A stretch of 64,000 nt of DNA from Oscheius onirici (taxonomy: Eukaryota; Nematoda; Chromadorea; Rhabditida; Rhabditidae): positions 6,434,501 to 6,498,500 of the forward strand of contig OW051470.1 in assembly GCA_932521025.1 (NCBI GenBank), written 5' to 3'. Of the stretch, positions 12,573-22,576 are shown in pieces. A model generated the notes under the pieces. The model saw nothing but the letters and a program-made list of their open reading frames with translations, made no database searches and was not told the origin of the DNA. The first letter of the stretch is position 1; each line of letters begins with the position of its first letter. The translations under genes and the position numbers were made by a program.

Positions 12573-13901
12573 ATGGATCTAGCCTCAGCGTCCTCTATAG
12601 GTGGTGGAGCTGTTGCCTTCTTCCCTCCTCTGCCTCACTACCAACACCATCCTCCGAGGGTTCGTTTCAATCACGAATTAAACTAATAAAGACGGTTCAG
12701 GCGAGAGGTTCAGACGCACAACTCACAGCTCAAGAGCTTTTAAAACAGTGCGAGTCGACAGCCAGGCGACTGCGAGCCAGAGGGAGTGACATCTACGGGG
12801 CATTGGAAGGAGGCGACTCGAGGAAAGGAGCTCTGTTTTGTCGATCAGGAACGTGGCTTGAGATCATGGACGAGTACACAGCAAGTCAACAGACTCATCG
12901 GGGAGACCGTATCGAGACTATCAGAGGCTCTCCGACGAGAAATACCCTATACGGTAAGTTTGCAGCCTTATTTTGGGGATTACCGTAACTTGTCGTGACT
13001 AGTCTTGCAGACTTTCTGCTAGTCGACTTAAGTAGTAAAGTTTGTGACTCCATTCAATTCGAGTCTGCACTAGAGGATCGTCGTTCAGATGAATCTGTTC
13101 CGCCGAAGCCAGAAGTATAAGACGAGACTGAGGATGAAGAACATCGAGAAAACGGTTACCGTGATGAAGGACCTCTTTCAAGACCTCAACAGTCTCATGG
13201 CCTCTGACCATCAGGATCCGGAAATAAAGACAGCCCTATTGGAAGAGTTGGAGAGTCGTCTGGACCAGGAAGAACAGGGATGCGAGGGACATATCGTCCA
13301 GCTGCTGGCCAAGACTCTGAAGAAGTACATCGAGAACGAGGACACGGAGCCGAAGACAGAGGAGAGTCTGGAAGAGAGTCTGGAAGAGGAACCGTTTCTC
13401 CAGGAGGATGAGCTAACGGATGGACAGGAAGAGACTGAAAAGCTGGAGACGGTTGCAGAAATGAAGTCCGAGGTCGAAGACGAAGAGCTCTGGACGGCTG
13501 TGGATGAAGAGAGCAGTGACGAGGAACTGTTCGAGGGTCAGGACCAAACTCTTCCAGAAGATTCGAAACAAGACGAGCCATCGGATCACGTCTTAGTCTA
13601 TCCGGGCTCTACCCCCTTCCGTCCGATTCGTCGTGTCTGTCGCTCGACTACCTTCGCCCTCCGTCTCAGCAGTCCTCACACTCCCACTACTGCCGGCTTC
13701 CTGGGAGACCGCTCGTCCAGTTACGACTCGATCGAGAAGTCCACTTTCGCCACTCCCGTTCGTCTCTGTCGCAGCTCTCACAATCTGGCCCAGAGGATTC
13801 TTCGCAGCGTCACCCCGTCGACGCTCAACGACAGCGTCATCTGCCTCGGAACTCCTGCCAAGCCGCCTGTCGAAGTCGTCACTCTGGACGACACTATTTA
13901 G
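12573..13901 (+). CDS. Unrecognised coiled-coil / acidic protein with SUMO-interaction-like C-terminus
   Basis: Not recognised. Exon 1 begins MDLASASSIGGG and joins in phase 0 across a 41-nt intron to ARGSDAQLTAQELLKQCEST, a helical segment. To stay open the frame then needs a 40-nt intron at 12853–12892 (GT–AG, typical size), giving LIGETVSRLSEALRREIPYT. A 135-nt intron (12954–13088) leads to the long last exon (13089–13901): a basic helix (RRSQKYKTRLRMKNIEKTV), a coiled coil (LLEELESRLDQEEQ), a strongly acidic Glu/Asp stretch, and a Ser/Thr-Pro-rich tail with repeated TPFRPIRR / ATPVRLCR motifs. It ends with hydrophobic–acidic motifs (SVICLGTP, EVVTLDDTI) resembling SUMO-interacting motifs. 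A poly(A) signal is at 13918–13923. The 3' exon is secure. The 40-nt intron is inferred only from the frame change; a sequence error is the alternative. A short out-of-frame ATG lies just upstream of the chosen start. Confidence 0.6.
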
Positions 13902-14097
13902 ACAATCTGGACATCTAAATAAATATGAATGTGAACTTTTTCTTCTCTATCTCTGACCAAAAGCCAGAGAGATCTTTTACGAGTGTCAACGGGTGGTACG
14001 GGGTCATTGGAACTCCCTGTTCGTCTTGAGCCCCACATGTGTTCTTTCTAGAGGATCCTTGGTCAAGAAACGTTTAGTGGTAAAGAACAGTTTTCAG

Positions 14098-14975
14098 GTC
14101 TTCTGGACTTCATCTCGGTAGCCATTGGACTCGTCAGCATACGAGGAGTCGAGGCGAATCGCTATCTCTGCATGAACCGAGACGGTCATCTTTACTCCAC
14201 GGTTCGTTGTTTATCTTCCTCCTTGCCCAAATGTGACGTCAAATCTCAAAACATAAACAGTTGGTCTCACAGAGAACAGTTGTCCTGACTCTTTCTGATT
14301 GAGAAAAAGTGTCGCGATAAATGGTGTAACATTTTCAGCCCTTTTCGAACTTTTCGGCCGAGTGCGTCTTTTTGGAAGAGATGATGGAAAACTACTACAA
14401 TGTGTATTCGTCCTGCGCCTTTGGAACCAGAAGGAGGCCATGGTATGTGGCTCTGAGAAGAACTGGCCGACCGAGAGTCGGGAAGAAGACGAGAAAACGG
14501 CGGAAAGTAGGCTTACCTCGAATTAAATGTAAGGATTGGAACAATTTGTAGGCCAGTCACTTTCTTGTGGTTCATTATGACGATGCTGTGGGTCAGAGAG
14601 AAGTGAGTCTGGCTGAACTGCTGGTCCCTTCACTCAAGCATCAACCACCACAAAATGTGCACTTCAAACTGCCCGATCCGCCGAAAAGACCTCCTTCAAG
14701 ACGGTTTTGAGGGAGTTCTTCCCATTAAAACAAGAACTTTTAGGATTGAACAGCCTCCGACGACGGCTTCGGACATTCGACGACAGAACAAGAAGAAAAG
14801 AAGGAGACAACAGCGTCTCCAGACCGAGGAGATGGCTCGTCGTCGTCGAAAAGAAGAACTGGAAAATTTGAGGCTGCGAGAGATCGAGGCCAAAAACGAC
14901 AATAGAATATCCACGAACCGACTGTCCGGCGCCGGTTTTCAGATCCGTTCAAATCGGACCCAGCCTCCCCAATAA
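14098..14975 (+). CDS. Fibroblast growth factor with basic C-terminal extension (5' exon unresolved)
   Basis: Secreted or nuclear ligand of receptor tyrosine kinases. Exons 14098–14201, 14339–14506, 14552–about 14710 and a final exon ending 14975 encode the FGF beta-trefoil core. The hallmark FISVAIGLVSIRGVEANRYL is followed by CMNRDGHLYST, then CVFLEEMMENYYNVYSS and WYVALRRTGRPRVGKKTRKR, which is the heparin- and receptor-binding region. A 43-nt intron joins SRR to IEQPPTTASDIRRQ and a Lys/Arg-rich helical tail (NKKKRRRQQRLQTEEMARRR). This long basic tail resembles the nuclear-targeting extension of nematode LET-756-type FGFs rather than the EGL-17 type. The first trefoil strands and signal sequence should lie before 14098. 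A candidate exon at about 13975–14036 (VVRGHWNSLFVLSPT) joins in the right phase, but no start codon was found, so the 5' end is open. Confidence 0.82.
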
Positions 14976-15206
14976 GTTATCCCCTCACATTTTTTGATCT
15001 CGGTTTCTGCGAATCTCAGTGCCTTGCAAAATGCCTTTGAAACTGCCTGGCCCCATGTTCGACTGCTCTCCCATTACGAGTATCACTCTCTGTTGAAATA
15101 GTGACCAAATTTATGTGTTGAATGTTAATAACTATCTGCTCCGGTGAATGGACCAATGTAATTATAAGTAAATCTCTTCATTTTGGCACCAAATAACAAT
15201 AGACCA

Positions 15207-17383
15207 TTAATCATCGTGGATGGAAAGGACGCTGATGTCGACTTCGAGTTCATCAGGCTTCTTCTCTTTAGACTCACGCCATTGAGCAGAGAGTATCTTC
15301 ATCACCTAAAATTTTGATTTTAACAGAAGAAAGAAATGAAACCTCGTGATGCTTTCGACCAGGCAGCGTGTGTTTGTTGTAGTTCAATTGGACAAAATTG
15401 GCAAATGCGGTAGTCTTCTTCTGGTCGTCTTCCGTAACAGGTTTTCCGTCTTTCGTCAGCACAAATCTGCCGCCACATCTACCACAACAGAACTTTTTCG
15501 TGTCGAAGGACTTGCTATGACGACCGATTCTGAAAAAGAATGAGACAAGCTGGAGAGGAAACTGACTTGTAAGTACATTGAGTGCATTCGTAGATGAACT
15601 TCTTGACGATTTCGTAGCCATGGCAGACACCAATAGGTGGGAGAGACGGGCATCGCTGCAGACAACGTCGAGTCCACTTCTGCCACCACGGCCCGTGTCC
15701 AGCCTTTACTTGTCCATCTATGAGGAAAGTGGCTGCATGACACATTTCGTGAACCATTGTATCTCGGAGACGTTCTAAAATTGATTGTTCTAGAATTATT
15801 AAGAGGAGAAAAACCTGGAGTTGTGCAGACTTTCATCGACAATTCGACGTGAGAATACCGGGTTCCGCTCTTCCGTCTCATATTCTTGCACTGACCGGCC
15901 GTTGTTCGTAGTCTCGAGCTCCAGATTATGTGTTCGCGTTGTAGAAAGTTCTAAATAAGCGTGAAGACAAGAAAATGAGAAGAACAAACCTCTCCATCGA
16001 AGCAGCTACGTATCAGAGTTTCGAAGATGCGATCAGTCAACTCTTCTCGCAACTTTTTCTGCTTGATTCCATTCTTGGCAAACTTGACAGCATCCGGATG
16101 TCGCTGTCCCTGATAGTTGGCCGAAAGAGAAGCCAGGAAGTAATCGTTAACGTTCTTCTTGCTCTTGACAGAAGGACTGTCGAAACTGCTAATGAGAGAG
16201 TTGACCAGCTTCGATTTAGGCTCTAAAAATGGCTGAGAAAAATTGAAAATGTGAAATGTTTACTCGGAACAATTGGAACATTTTCCTTTCCCTCGTCAGC
16301 CTCGTCGTCCTCGATAGACACCTCCTCTTCCTCATCGTCTGATCTTACCGAAAAGACAGAGTCACTGTCACTGACGATGAAACTAAAATAGCGTAAACGC
16401 AAGAACATAAACGCATCCGTACTCTTCCTCCATGGACGGTGGGCGATCATAATCTTCTGAAGAGTCCTCGTTCTCGTTTACGTCTTTCTTCTCCCCTCCC
16501 TTCAGAACCCTGAGGTCTGAAAGCATTGATGACTGAAGCGTGTTTGAAAACCGAGAAAGAGAGAACTCGAAAAAGAAACCAACAGTTTTCGAATGAGCTC
16601 CCACTGCTGGCCGATGAATTACGAGACCGGACACTTTCGGAACGAGTGCTTGTAGTCGAAACGGGTACATCATCTTCGGTATCACTGGACAGCGTGACCA
16701 TTTCAATGGGCTTGTCTTTTTCGTCTTCCTCGTCACTTACAAATTCGTCCTTGTACTCGGGATACATTTCGAGGAAAAGTGTACGCTCTTCAGGATCCTG
16801 AAGAGCTTTTTGCCGCGGCGTTTGCACTGAACCGCATTTGTATCTGACAAAACACAACAAACCTTGTTTCTTCCTCGGCTCTGTTCGAGCTAGACGGCTT
16901 CTCACTGGTGTTGTGAATGGAAGAGGTTCAGTCGCGGGTTTGTCCAGACTCCGCTGAAATATTTTTGAGGAAGTATCGAAGTAAATCTTACCTTAGCCAG
17001 GCGATTTTGTTGTTTTCTCGGCGGAGGCATAGGTGAACGGTAACTCTTGATGGAAGATTCACTGGCACTGTGGAAGCTGTCGTCTAAAAATTGAATTTCT
17101 CTCTGCAAACACAAAAAGAACCTGAGGTGCATTCGTCATCTCTGACAATGAAAGAATCCGAGTCGTTTTCGACGGCAGAGGCTTCCGACTTGTTTGATAA
17201 CGAAGAACGGCTTCGATCGTCAGACAGGAAACTGTTCTGATCGTTCTTTTCTTGTGAGTAGACTGTCGAACGAGTTTGTCCGGAACTGAATTGACACGCT
17301 TTGGTTGACAATGCGAAGACAAAATACCTGTGAGACGAGAAGGAATCTTCGAGATATTTCCTACGCGTGCCCTTTTTAGACAT
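15207..17383 (-). CDS. gcna-1: GCNA-type SprT-like metalloprotease with long acidic disordered region
   Basis: Germ-cell nuclear acidic peptidase, which removes DNA–protein crosslinks and protects germline genomes. It starts MSKKGTRRKYLEDSF behind an acceptor at about 17418, the likely trans-splice site. The first half, spread over several small exons, is disordered and acidic (SDDEEEEVSIEDDEADEG; DSDSFIVRDDE), as in GCNA and unlike SPRTN. The SprT domain is in the last third: the zinc-binding HExxH is present as HEMCHA, followed by GHGPWWQKWTRRC, then a zinc-ribbon (CTQCTYK … CCGRCGGRFVL). The C-terminus ends in LSAQWRESKEKKPDEL across one more short intron. Catalytic residues appear intact. 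The gene lies on the same strand directly downstream of the MPP8-like gene, 479 bp away, with a 205-bp hairpin element accounting for much of that gap, so the two may once have formed a tight operon-like pair. Confidence 0.85.
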
Positions 17384-17558
17384 TTGGTCGAGTAGATGGT
17401 TAGAAACGGGATCAAGTACTGAAATTGGGAGTGTTGAGAAGAAACTGACAAAGCAGGAATTCAAAACCCGTAATTTTCCGCTAAAACAGCCAAAAAGATT
17501 GGAGCGCGGATACGCAGCTGCCAAATGAAAACGGGAGACCAGAAACAGATAGTGGATA

Positions 17559-17763
17559 AAGTCTGTTCAAAAAAAAGAATGCAACAGTAACCCATAAATA
17601 TTTCGCTTCGAGAACCACAAACACCCGAAGCGCGGCAATTCACCGATGAGAAAATCAAGAAATCGGTTTGAATTGTTGCAGTTTACCCCGAAAATCAGGG
17701 GTTTGTGGTTCTCGAAGCGAAATATTTATGGGTTACTGTTGCGTTCTTTTTTTGAACAGACTT
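17559..17763. mobile_element. Hairpin MITE, copy 1 (TA-flanked)
   Basis: A 205-bp near-perfect inverted repeat. The left arm runs from AAGTCTGTTC through CAACAGTAACCCATAAATAT to GAGAACCACAAA, and the right arm is its inverse ending GAACAGACTT. Both ends are bordered by TA. The roughly 80-bp centre (from the CGAAGCGCGGCAATTCACC word to ATCAGGGG) is the reverse complement of the centre of a second copy at 62831–63037, so the two copies are in opposite orientation. No coding capacity. TA target sites suggest mobilisation by a Tc1/mariner-type transposase. Confidence 0.88.
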
Positions 17764-17861
17764 TAGCTACCAATTTTGTTAGAACAATGTTGAATGAAAA
17801 GCAGTTTATTATACGAAAAGAACAGGGTTGATACCAAACAAAATATATAAAACAGGGCATA

Positions 17862-20800
17862 TTATCGCAAAGGCGGATACTGGGGGTACTTGTAGATTCC
17901 GGTGCATATTAAACAGGCAATCATAGCGTTTTGTCTGAAATATGCTTAGTTGGAACGAATGCAGAAGCTACCTCATGATAGTCTCGGGACCAAGACGGAT
18001 GAAAATTTCGTTGATGTCGAGTGACAAGTTGCATGGATACATCATGGGAGTGTTTTGATAGTCGAACACTGGAATTCTGTTGACTAATGGAACTTGAAGC
18101 ATTCTAATTCGCGGGTACGATTGAGTCGACCACTTGGCTTCGTCTCGACCGATAATGAAAATGGCCAAAACTGCAGTGTGGTGTGGGGTAGGTTGAGGAG
18201 GGAGACGGCTTAGGTGGAACTGGAAAACGGGTCAGGTGAATGTACCCAAGTTTAATACAAACCTGGAAGAAAAAGTCCGTTCCATCGACAAGTGGGCTGA
18301 CAAAGATCGGTGATATGCGTTGAACATCGCGAATCATCCTGAAACGAGTTGGTTGTAGAACCGAAACTGGTATTTACGTTAGTCCAGGATCTTCTAGTAG
18401 TGCTCTCTCAATTACACGTTCATGAGTCTCAACCAGTCGCTTACAGTCGTGATCATTAGCGCCCACAAGCCTGAAGTGACAATAGTTAAAGAAGAATAAA
18501 GAACAACTAACGGATACATGAGATTATCGAAAGAAGCACCGGCTTTGAGAAGAAGAGTAACGACGTGTCTCTGGTTTTGAGCGATGGCCAACATAAGAGC
18601 AGTCTGTCCCATTCGGTCTCTGGCGTTGATAGGAGAGCCAAGTTCGATGTAGCAGCTCACAAGGCATTCCTGTGAGCAAATTTGTAAGAAAATATGAAAA
18701 TTATTGTACCTTCTTGTAGAGAACAGCATAATGCAGAGGGGTACGACCATTGATGTCTTGCTGTTGGAACAACGTCGGTCCACAAGATCTTCCGATAATC
18801 CAGGCGATTTCATCGGCAGGATGATGATCTTTTCCGCGACAGCCACCTTCGAGAGGAAGCTGAAAACTTTTTTTGCTTAGAAATAACGAATATCCTACCC
18901 AGTGGAGAACGTTTAGGCCCATATTATTGAATCGTAGGACGCACAGATCAGTGAACTGATTCTGGTCGACAGTTTGTCGAACTTGAAGAAGTTTAGCAGA
19001 GTCCATCAACTTGCACAAGGCGATGAATTCCTCCACAGTGGGAGGACGAGCTTCTTCACGGACCGGACGACCATCGTAGCTGCGATTCCAATGCTGTTTG
19101 CGGTCCACACGATCAGTATTCTGAAAAATGACCGGATTTAAAAAAAGGAGAACAATTACATCTCGAGAACCGACTGGATTGTATTTATCGAGACGACTGT
19201 TTCGGCTTTTATCTCGCGGAGGACTTGAGATTCTCGAATTCTTTCGATCCTTCTCCTTCGAACTTTTGGACTTCGGTTCACTAGATTGAATTTCGAAGCG
19301 TCTTGGAGGAGCCGAGGTCACAAGAGGCACGTTTACCTGCAATGTTGAAGATGAGATGTTTTTTTTCATATTAGGGTGCGCGGAAAGTATTTTGGTGTCG
19401 TCCATAACTGTTTCCAGAAATATGGAAATCAACTGATCTTTTTGTCAAAATGTAGGTTTCATTGTGCTCGAAATAGGCTATATAAGAGACCTGGATATTT
19501 TATCGTTTGAGAACAGTGAACGTTCCAAGTTTCAATCAAAACATTATTTTGCCCATAACTCTCCAGGGTCGCATCCTACGAAAAAATTGTCAACTAGTGA
19601 AAATTGCAGCTCAGAATAACGAACATTTTGCTTTTTTGAAAAACGATTTTCGACTTTGGGAACACCCCTTAACTGAAAATGTCCGGATGGCGCAGTGGGT
19701 TTGGAAAATTCACGCTGGCACGACCAGGGTTCGAATCCGCTGAGAGGAAATCTTTTTGTTTTTTTTAACAGTAGCATTCTACTGGGCTAAAAAGCACCAC
19801 TGTAAAATATCAGCTTGATTGGTTCGGTGATTTTCTCAAAAATTCAATTTCGAGCGCAGAAAATCACCATGAGGTGGGGTACATGCTGAAATATGGGACT
19901 CAAAATCGTTCCCCATCCGAAATTACGCAACCAATAGAGCATTTTCAGTTTAGGGGTGTTCCCAAAAAAGCAAAATGTTCGTTATTCTGAGCTGCAATTT
20001 TCACTAGTTGACAATTTTTTCGTACACTATGGGCAAAATGATGTGCTGATCGAAACTTGGAACATTCACTGTTCTCAAACGATAAGATATCCAGGTCTCT
20101 TATTTAGCCTAATAATTCAGGCACAATGAAAGCTACATTTTGAAAAAAAGATCAGTTGATTTCCATTTTTCTGGAAAGAGTTATGGGCGACACCAAAATA
20201 CTTTCCGCGCACCCTAATAAAAAACCGACCTTATCTACCCGATTTTTCTTGACCGAATCCTCCTTTTTCTCTTTGGACTGAGGACAGACTGTTGTATTGT
20301 TATTCGCTACGGGGTCGCTCATCTTCTCCTTGATCAAAGGCGGACTGGCTGGTGACAGAACCACCGGAGGTCGTTGCTCCTTCTTCTCCATTGGGGGGCT
20401 GGCTAATGACTGAGCAATCGAGTCCTAAAACTGTAATGTTGCTAGAATCTCATCGTTATACCGGTGAATGGTCAAGAGAACCGATGTCGTCTATGGGATC
20501 ATTATACGGAACAACAGGACTTGCCCTCAGAGAACTAACGGCATCGTCGATTACCTAAACCCTTAGTTAAGAAGGAAAATATATAGATTTACCAATGGAG
20601 TGTCTTCTATTGGCGGAAGAAGAGGAGCGGAGTAACTCTTCTGAACGGGCTTCTTCTTTTTGGGAATTTGGTAGTTGGCCAGAGAAGCATATTCTGAGAA
20701 AGAATTGAAAAAACCACAAAAGGGACTAACGTGAAGTAGTAGCAATCATTTCGCGCATTTGATTACGAGAGATTCGCTGAGTGTGACCGAGGGAAGACAG

Positions 20801-21370
20801 AAACTTTTCGCTCTCAGTGTACTTGTGGTTCGGGTCAAAGAGACTCTTCTTCTCGCGAGTCACTTCTTCGCCATAAAAATTTTTCAGTGCATCTTTTCCA
20901 GCAGTTTCACGAGATACCTAAACCGATAGTCGAAAGCTGAGCGGAAAGGTTTTACCGGCATGTATTCATATGGCGCTTGGCGCTTTCGAGAGTTTCGATT
21001 CTTGCGATCCTTCAGTTCGTTGATCTTTGCTGCATGGGACTTCTTGAACTCTTCCAGAATCTTTTTGACACCCTCTCCTGCAAGCATACCGCATGCTGAG
21101 GGTAAATGAAACTGACTTGTGAGTGTATTTTCAGGCTCCCACGTATCATCGTCGACTCCGTAGCCCTCCCATCTGACCTTGTATTCGAATTTACGACCAG
21201 CAAGTCTCACATCGACAATCGAGTCGACGATAAATTCCTTAATCAATTTAATTTGTACAACGAAATGAAAAAGAGCTTACTCCCTCCGATAGTTCAGCGG
21301 AAGATCTCTCGCTATCTTCCGAATTCGAAAGAATCTTGAGCGGATTCTTCTTCTTCTTGTCTCCGTTCAT
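17862..21370 (-). CDS. MPP8-like chromodomain–ankyrin chromatin protein
   Basis: Chromatin-silencing factor of the M-phase phosphoprotein 8 type. The start at 21370 ([19 protein letters not shown]) follows an acceptor at about 21379. Exon 2 carries the chromodomain: [20 protein letters not shown], then [18 protein letters not shown], with aromatic-cage positions Y, W and (W/E)P retained. A helix ([19 protein letters not shown]) and a long Ser/Lys-rich disordered middle follow. The C-terminal third holds ankyrin repeats ([49 protein letters not shown]) and then a conserved-looking globular end ([13 protein letters not shown] … [17 protein letters not shown]). Chromodomain first, ankyrins near the end and an extra C-terminal domain is the MPP8 layout; MPP8 reads H3K9 methylation and works in the HUSH complex. 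An 893-nt intron (19337–20229) is almost entirely a fold-back element. Downstream on the same strand is GCNA. Confidence 0.8.
19374..20214. mobile_element. Fold-back DNA element (841 bp) inside an MPP8-like intron
   Basis: Very long terminal inverted repeats. The left arm (from GGGTGCGCGGAAAGTATTTT at 19374 to about 19670) is matched by its inverse ending at 20214, with only scattered differences over roughly 300 bp. TA borders both ends (19372–19373 and 20215–20216). Subtracting element and duplicated TA from the 893-nt intron leaves 50 nt, a normal intron length here, so the element landed in an ordinary short intron. The centre carries a tRNA-like Pol III promoter. No open frame looks like a transposase. 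Confidence 0.85.
19681..19745 (+). other. tRNA-like sequence with intact Pol III A and B boxes
   Basis: The A box TGGCGCAGTGG (19688–19698) and the B box GGTTCGAATCC (19727–19737) both match consensus, and T-runs follow within 20 nt, as for Pol III termination. The acceptor and T stems do not pair well, so it is unlikely to be a working tRNA. It is better read as a tRNA-derived SINE head or tRNA pseudogene in the loop of the fold-back element. Confidence 0.6.
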
Positions 21371-22011
21371 ATGCGACACCTAAACTTATTTTTTTACTTT
21401 GTGATCAACTCGTTCGTATGCAAAATCGAAACTAGAGATCTGTCAAAGTTGTGCAAAACGTGAGCAAAAGTGCAAACAAAAACAATATTTGTCGAATTTT
21501 AAACCGAGCGGCTGCAATTACGATAACTTCGCTGTGAGACCCCCCACAGGCAGTCTTTTAATGATTTCGCGTTTGCTTTATTTTCACCGTTTCTGAAAAC
21601 CTATTGGTGTTTTCAAGAACAGTCAAACTGTTTATTGGGAATAATTAGCGAGAGGCAAATGCAAACGGTCAGTTCTGATTAGGTATTGGTGCGAACTGGC
21701 TGCCTAGCGCATATGATTCATGAGGACCTGATGTGTCACAATTTTTTTCTAGACTGGTCGAAAAGCGTGCAAATGCACTTTGCAGTTTTCGAATATTTAT
21801 TGTGTGCAATGCTTCTAATAACAAGTTTGGAAAACTATCAATAAAACAGAATAGTTTCACTTGGAGTATTCAGTTCAGAGATGGCAGCCTCGGCATGTGT
21901 TCGATCTGTCTAGTAGAAATACGCAAGTTTTAGAATTCTTCGACGGTGGTTTCGTCGTTGGCAACTAGTACGTCTACGCTGACTACTACTCTCGTCAAAG
22001 TCACAATTGAA
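21371..22011. other. Intergenic stretch between MPP8-like gene and small membrane-protein gene
   Basis: AT-rich, with no coding chain seen on either strand. Divergent arrangement, so it probably holds promoters for both neighbours. An intron-type acceptor at 21934 (AAGTTTTAG) precedes the rightward gene and no upstream exon in frame was found, consistent with trans-splicing there. Confidence 0.4.
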
Positions 22012-22502
22012 ATGAGCACATCGACTACGCCTCTGCCCGAAACCACGTCACCCCACAAGAGTCCCTTGCTCTGGTCATTCATAGTCCAGATCGTCTGTTC
22101 CATTCTACTCGTCTGCATCGTCCATCTGACTCTGAGACGCGTCAAACGACAGTACGTGTCGCGCGTCGAGGAAATGGATCGTCAGTTGAGAAAGATGGAT
22201 CTCCGACTGCGAATGCAACAGCCGAGCATCGCCCTAGTACACAGAATTGCGCACAAGATGAGCCTTCCGCTCGACGACGAAGTTTTTCGCTTTAATTCCT
22301 AGTTATTATAGTTTTTAAGGCCGGCGAAAAGAATCGTGTCAACATGCTTGTCGAGGGATCTGCCATGCCCATGAGTGAAGGTCCTGCTGCGGCTCTACTG
22401 CCTGGAAACCAGATTCGACTGGAAGAACCCGAACGAACACAACAGTCGAGCATGCGCCAGGTCGCCAGTCCCTCGAAGCGACTTATGCGAGTCCAGAAAT
22501 GA
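22012..22502 (+). CDS. Small single-pass membrane protein, unrecognised
   Basis: Two exons (22012–22281 and 22320–22502) joined across a 38-nt intron. The protein is about 150 residues: a Ser/Thr-rich N-terminus (MSTSTTPLPETTSPHKS) with no obvious cleaved signal, one hydrophobic helix (LLWSFIVQIVCSILLVCIV), then a basic juxtamembrane segment (RRVKRQYVSRVEEMDRQLRK) and a polar tail ending KRLMRVQK. This suggests a signal-anchor protein with a cytosolic C-terminus. The frame stays open upstream to the acceptor at 21934, so an earlier non-AUG or alternative start is possible; 22012 is the first ATG after that acceptor. A poly(A) signal lies at 22518–22523. Its 3' end faces the convergent Kunitz gene only 75 bp away. 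Function unknown. Confidence 0.6.
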
Positions 22503-22576
22503 GCGGGAAAACGACACAATAAACTATATTTGCTTTATTCGAAAGAGAACCCGTTGACTGACTACCCGTCCAGAGG

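Noticed and set aside
19681-19745. Functional tRNA gene
   Set aside because: A and B boxes are good but acceptor and T stems have several mismatches, so it was recorded only as tRNA-like.
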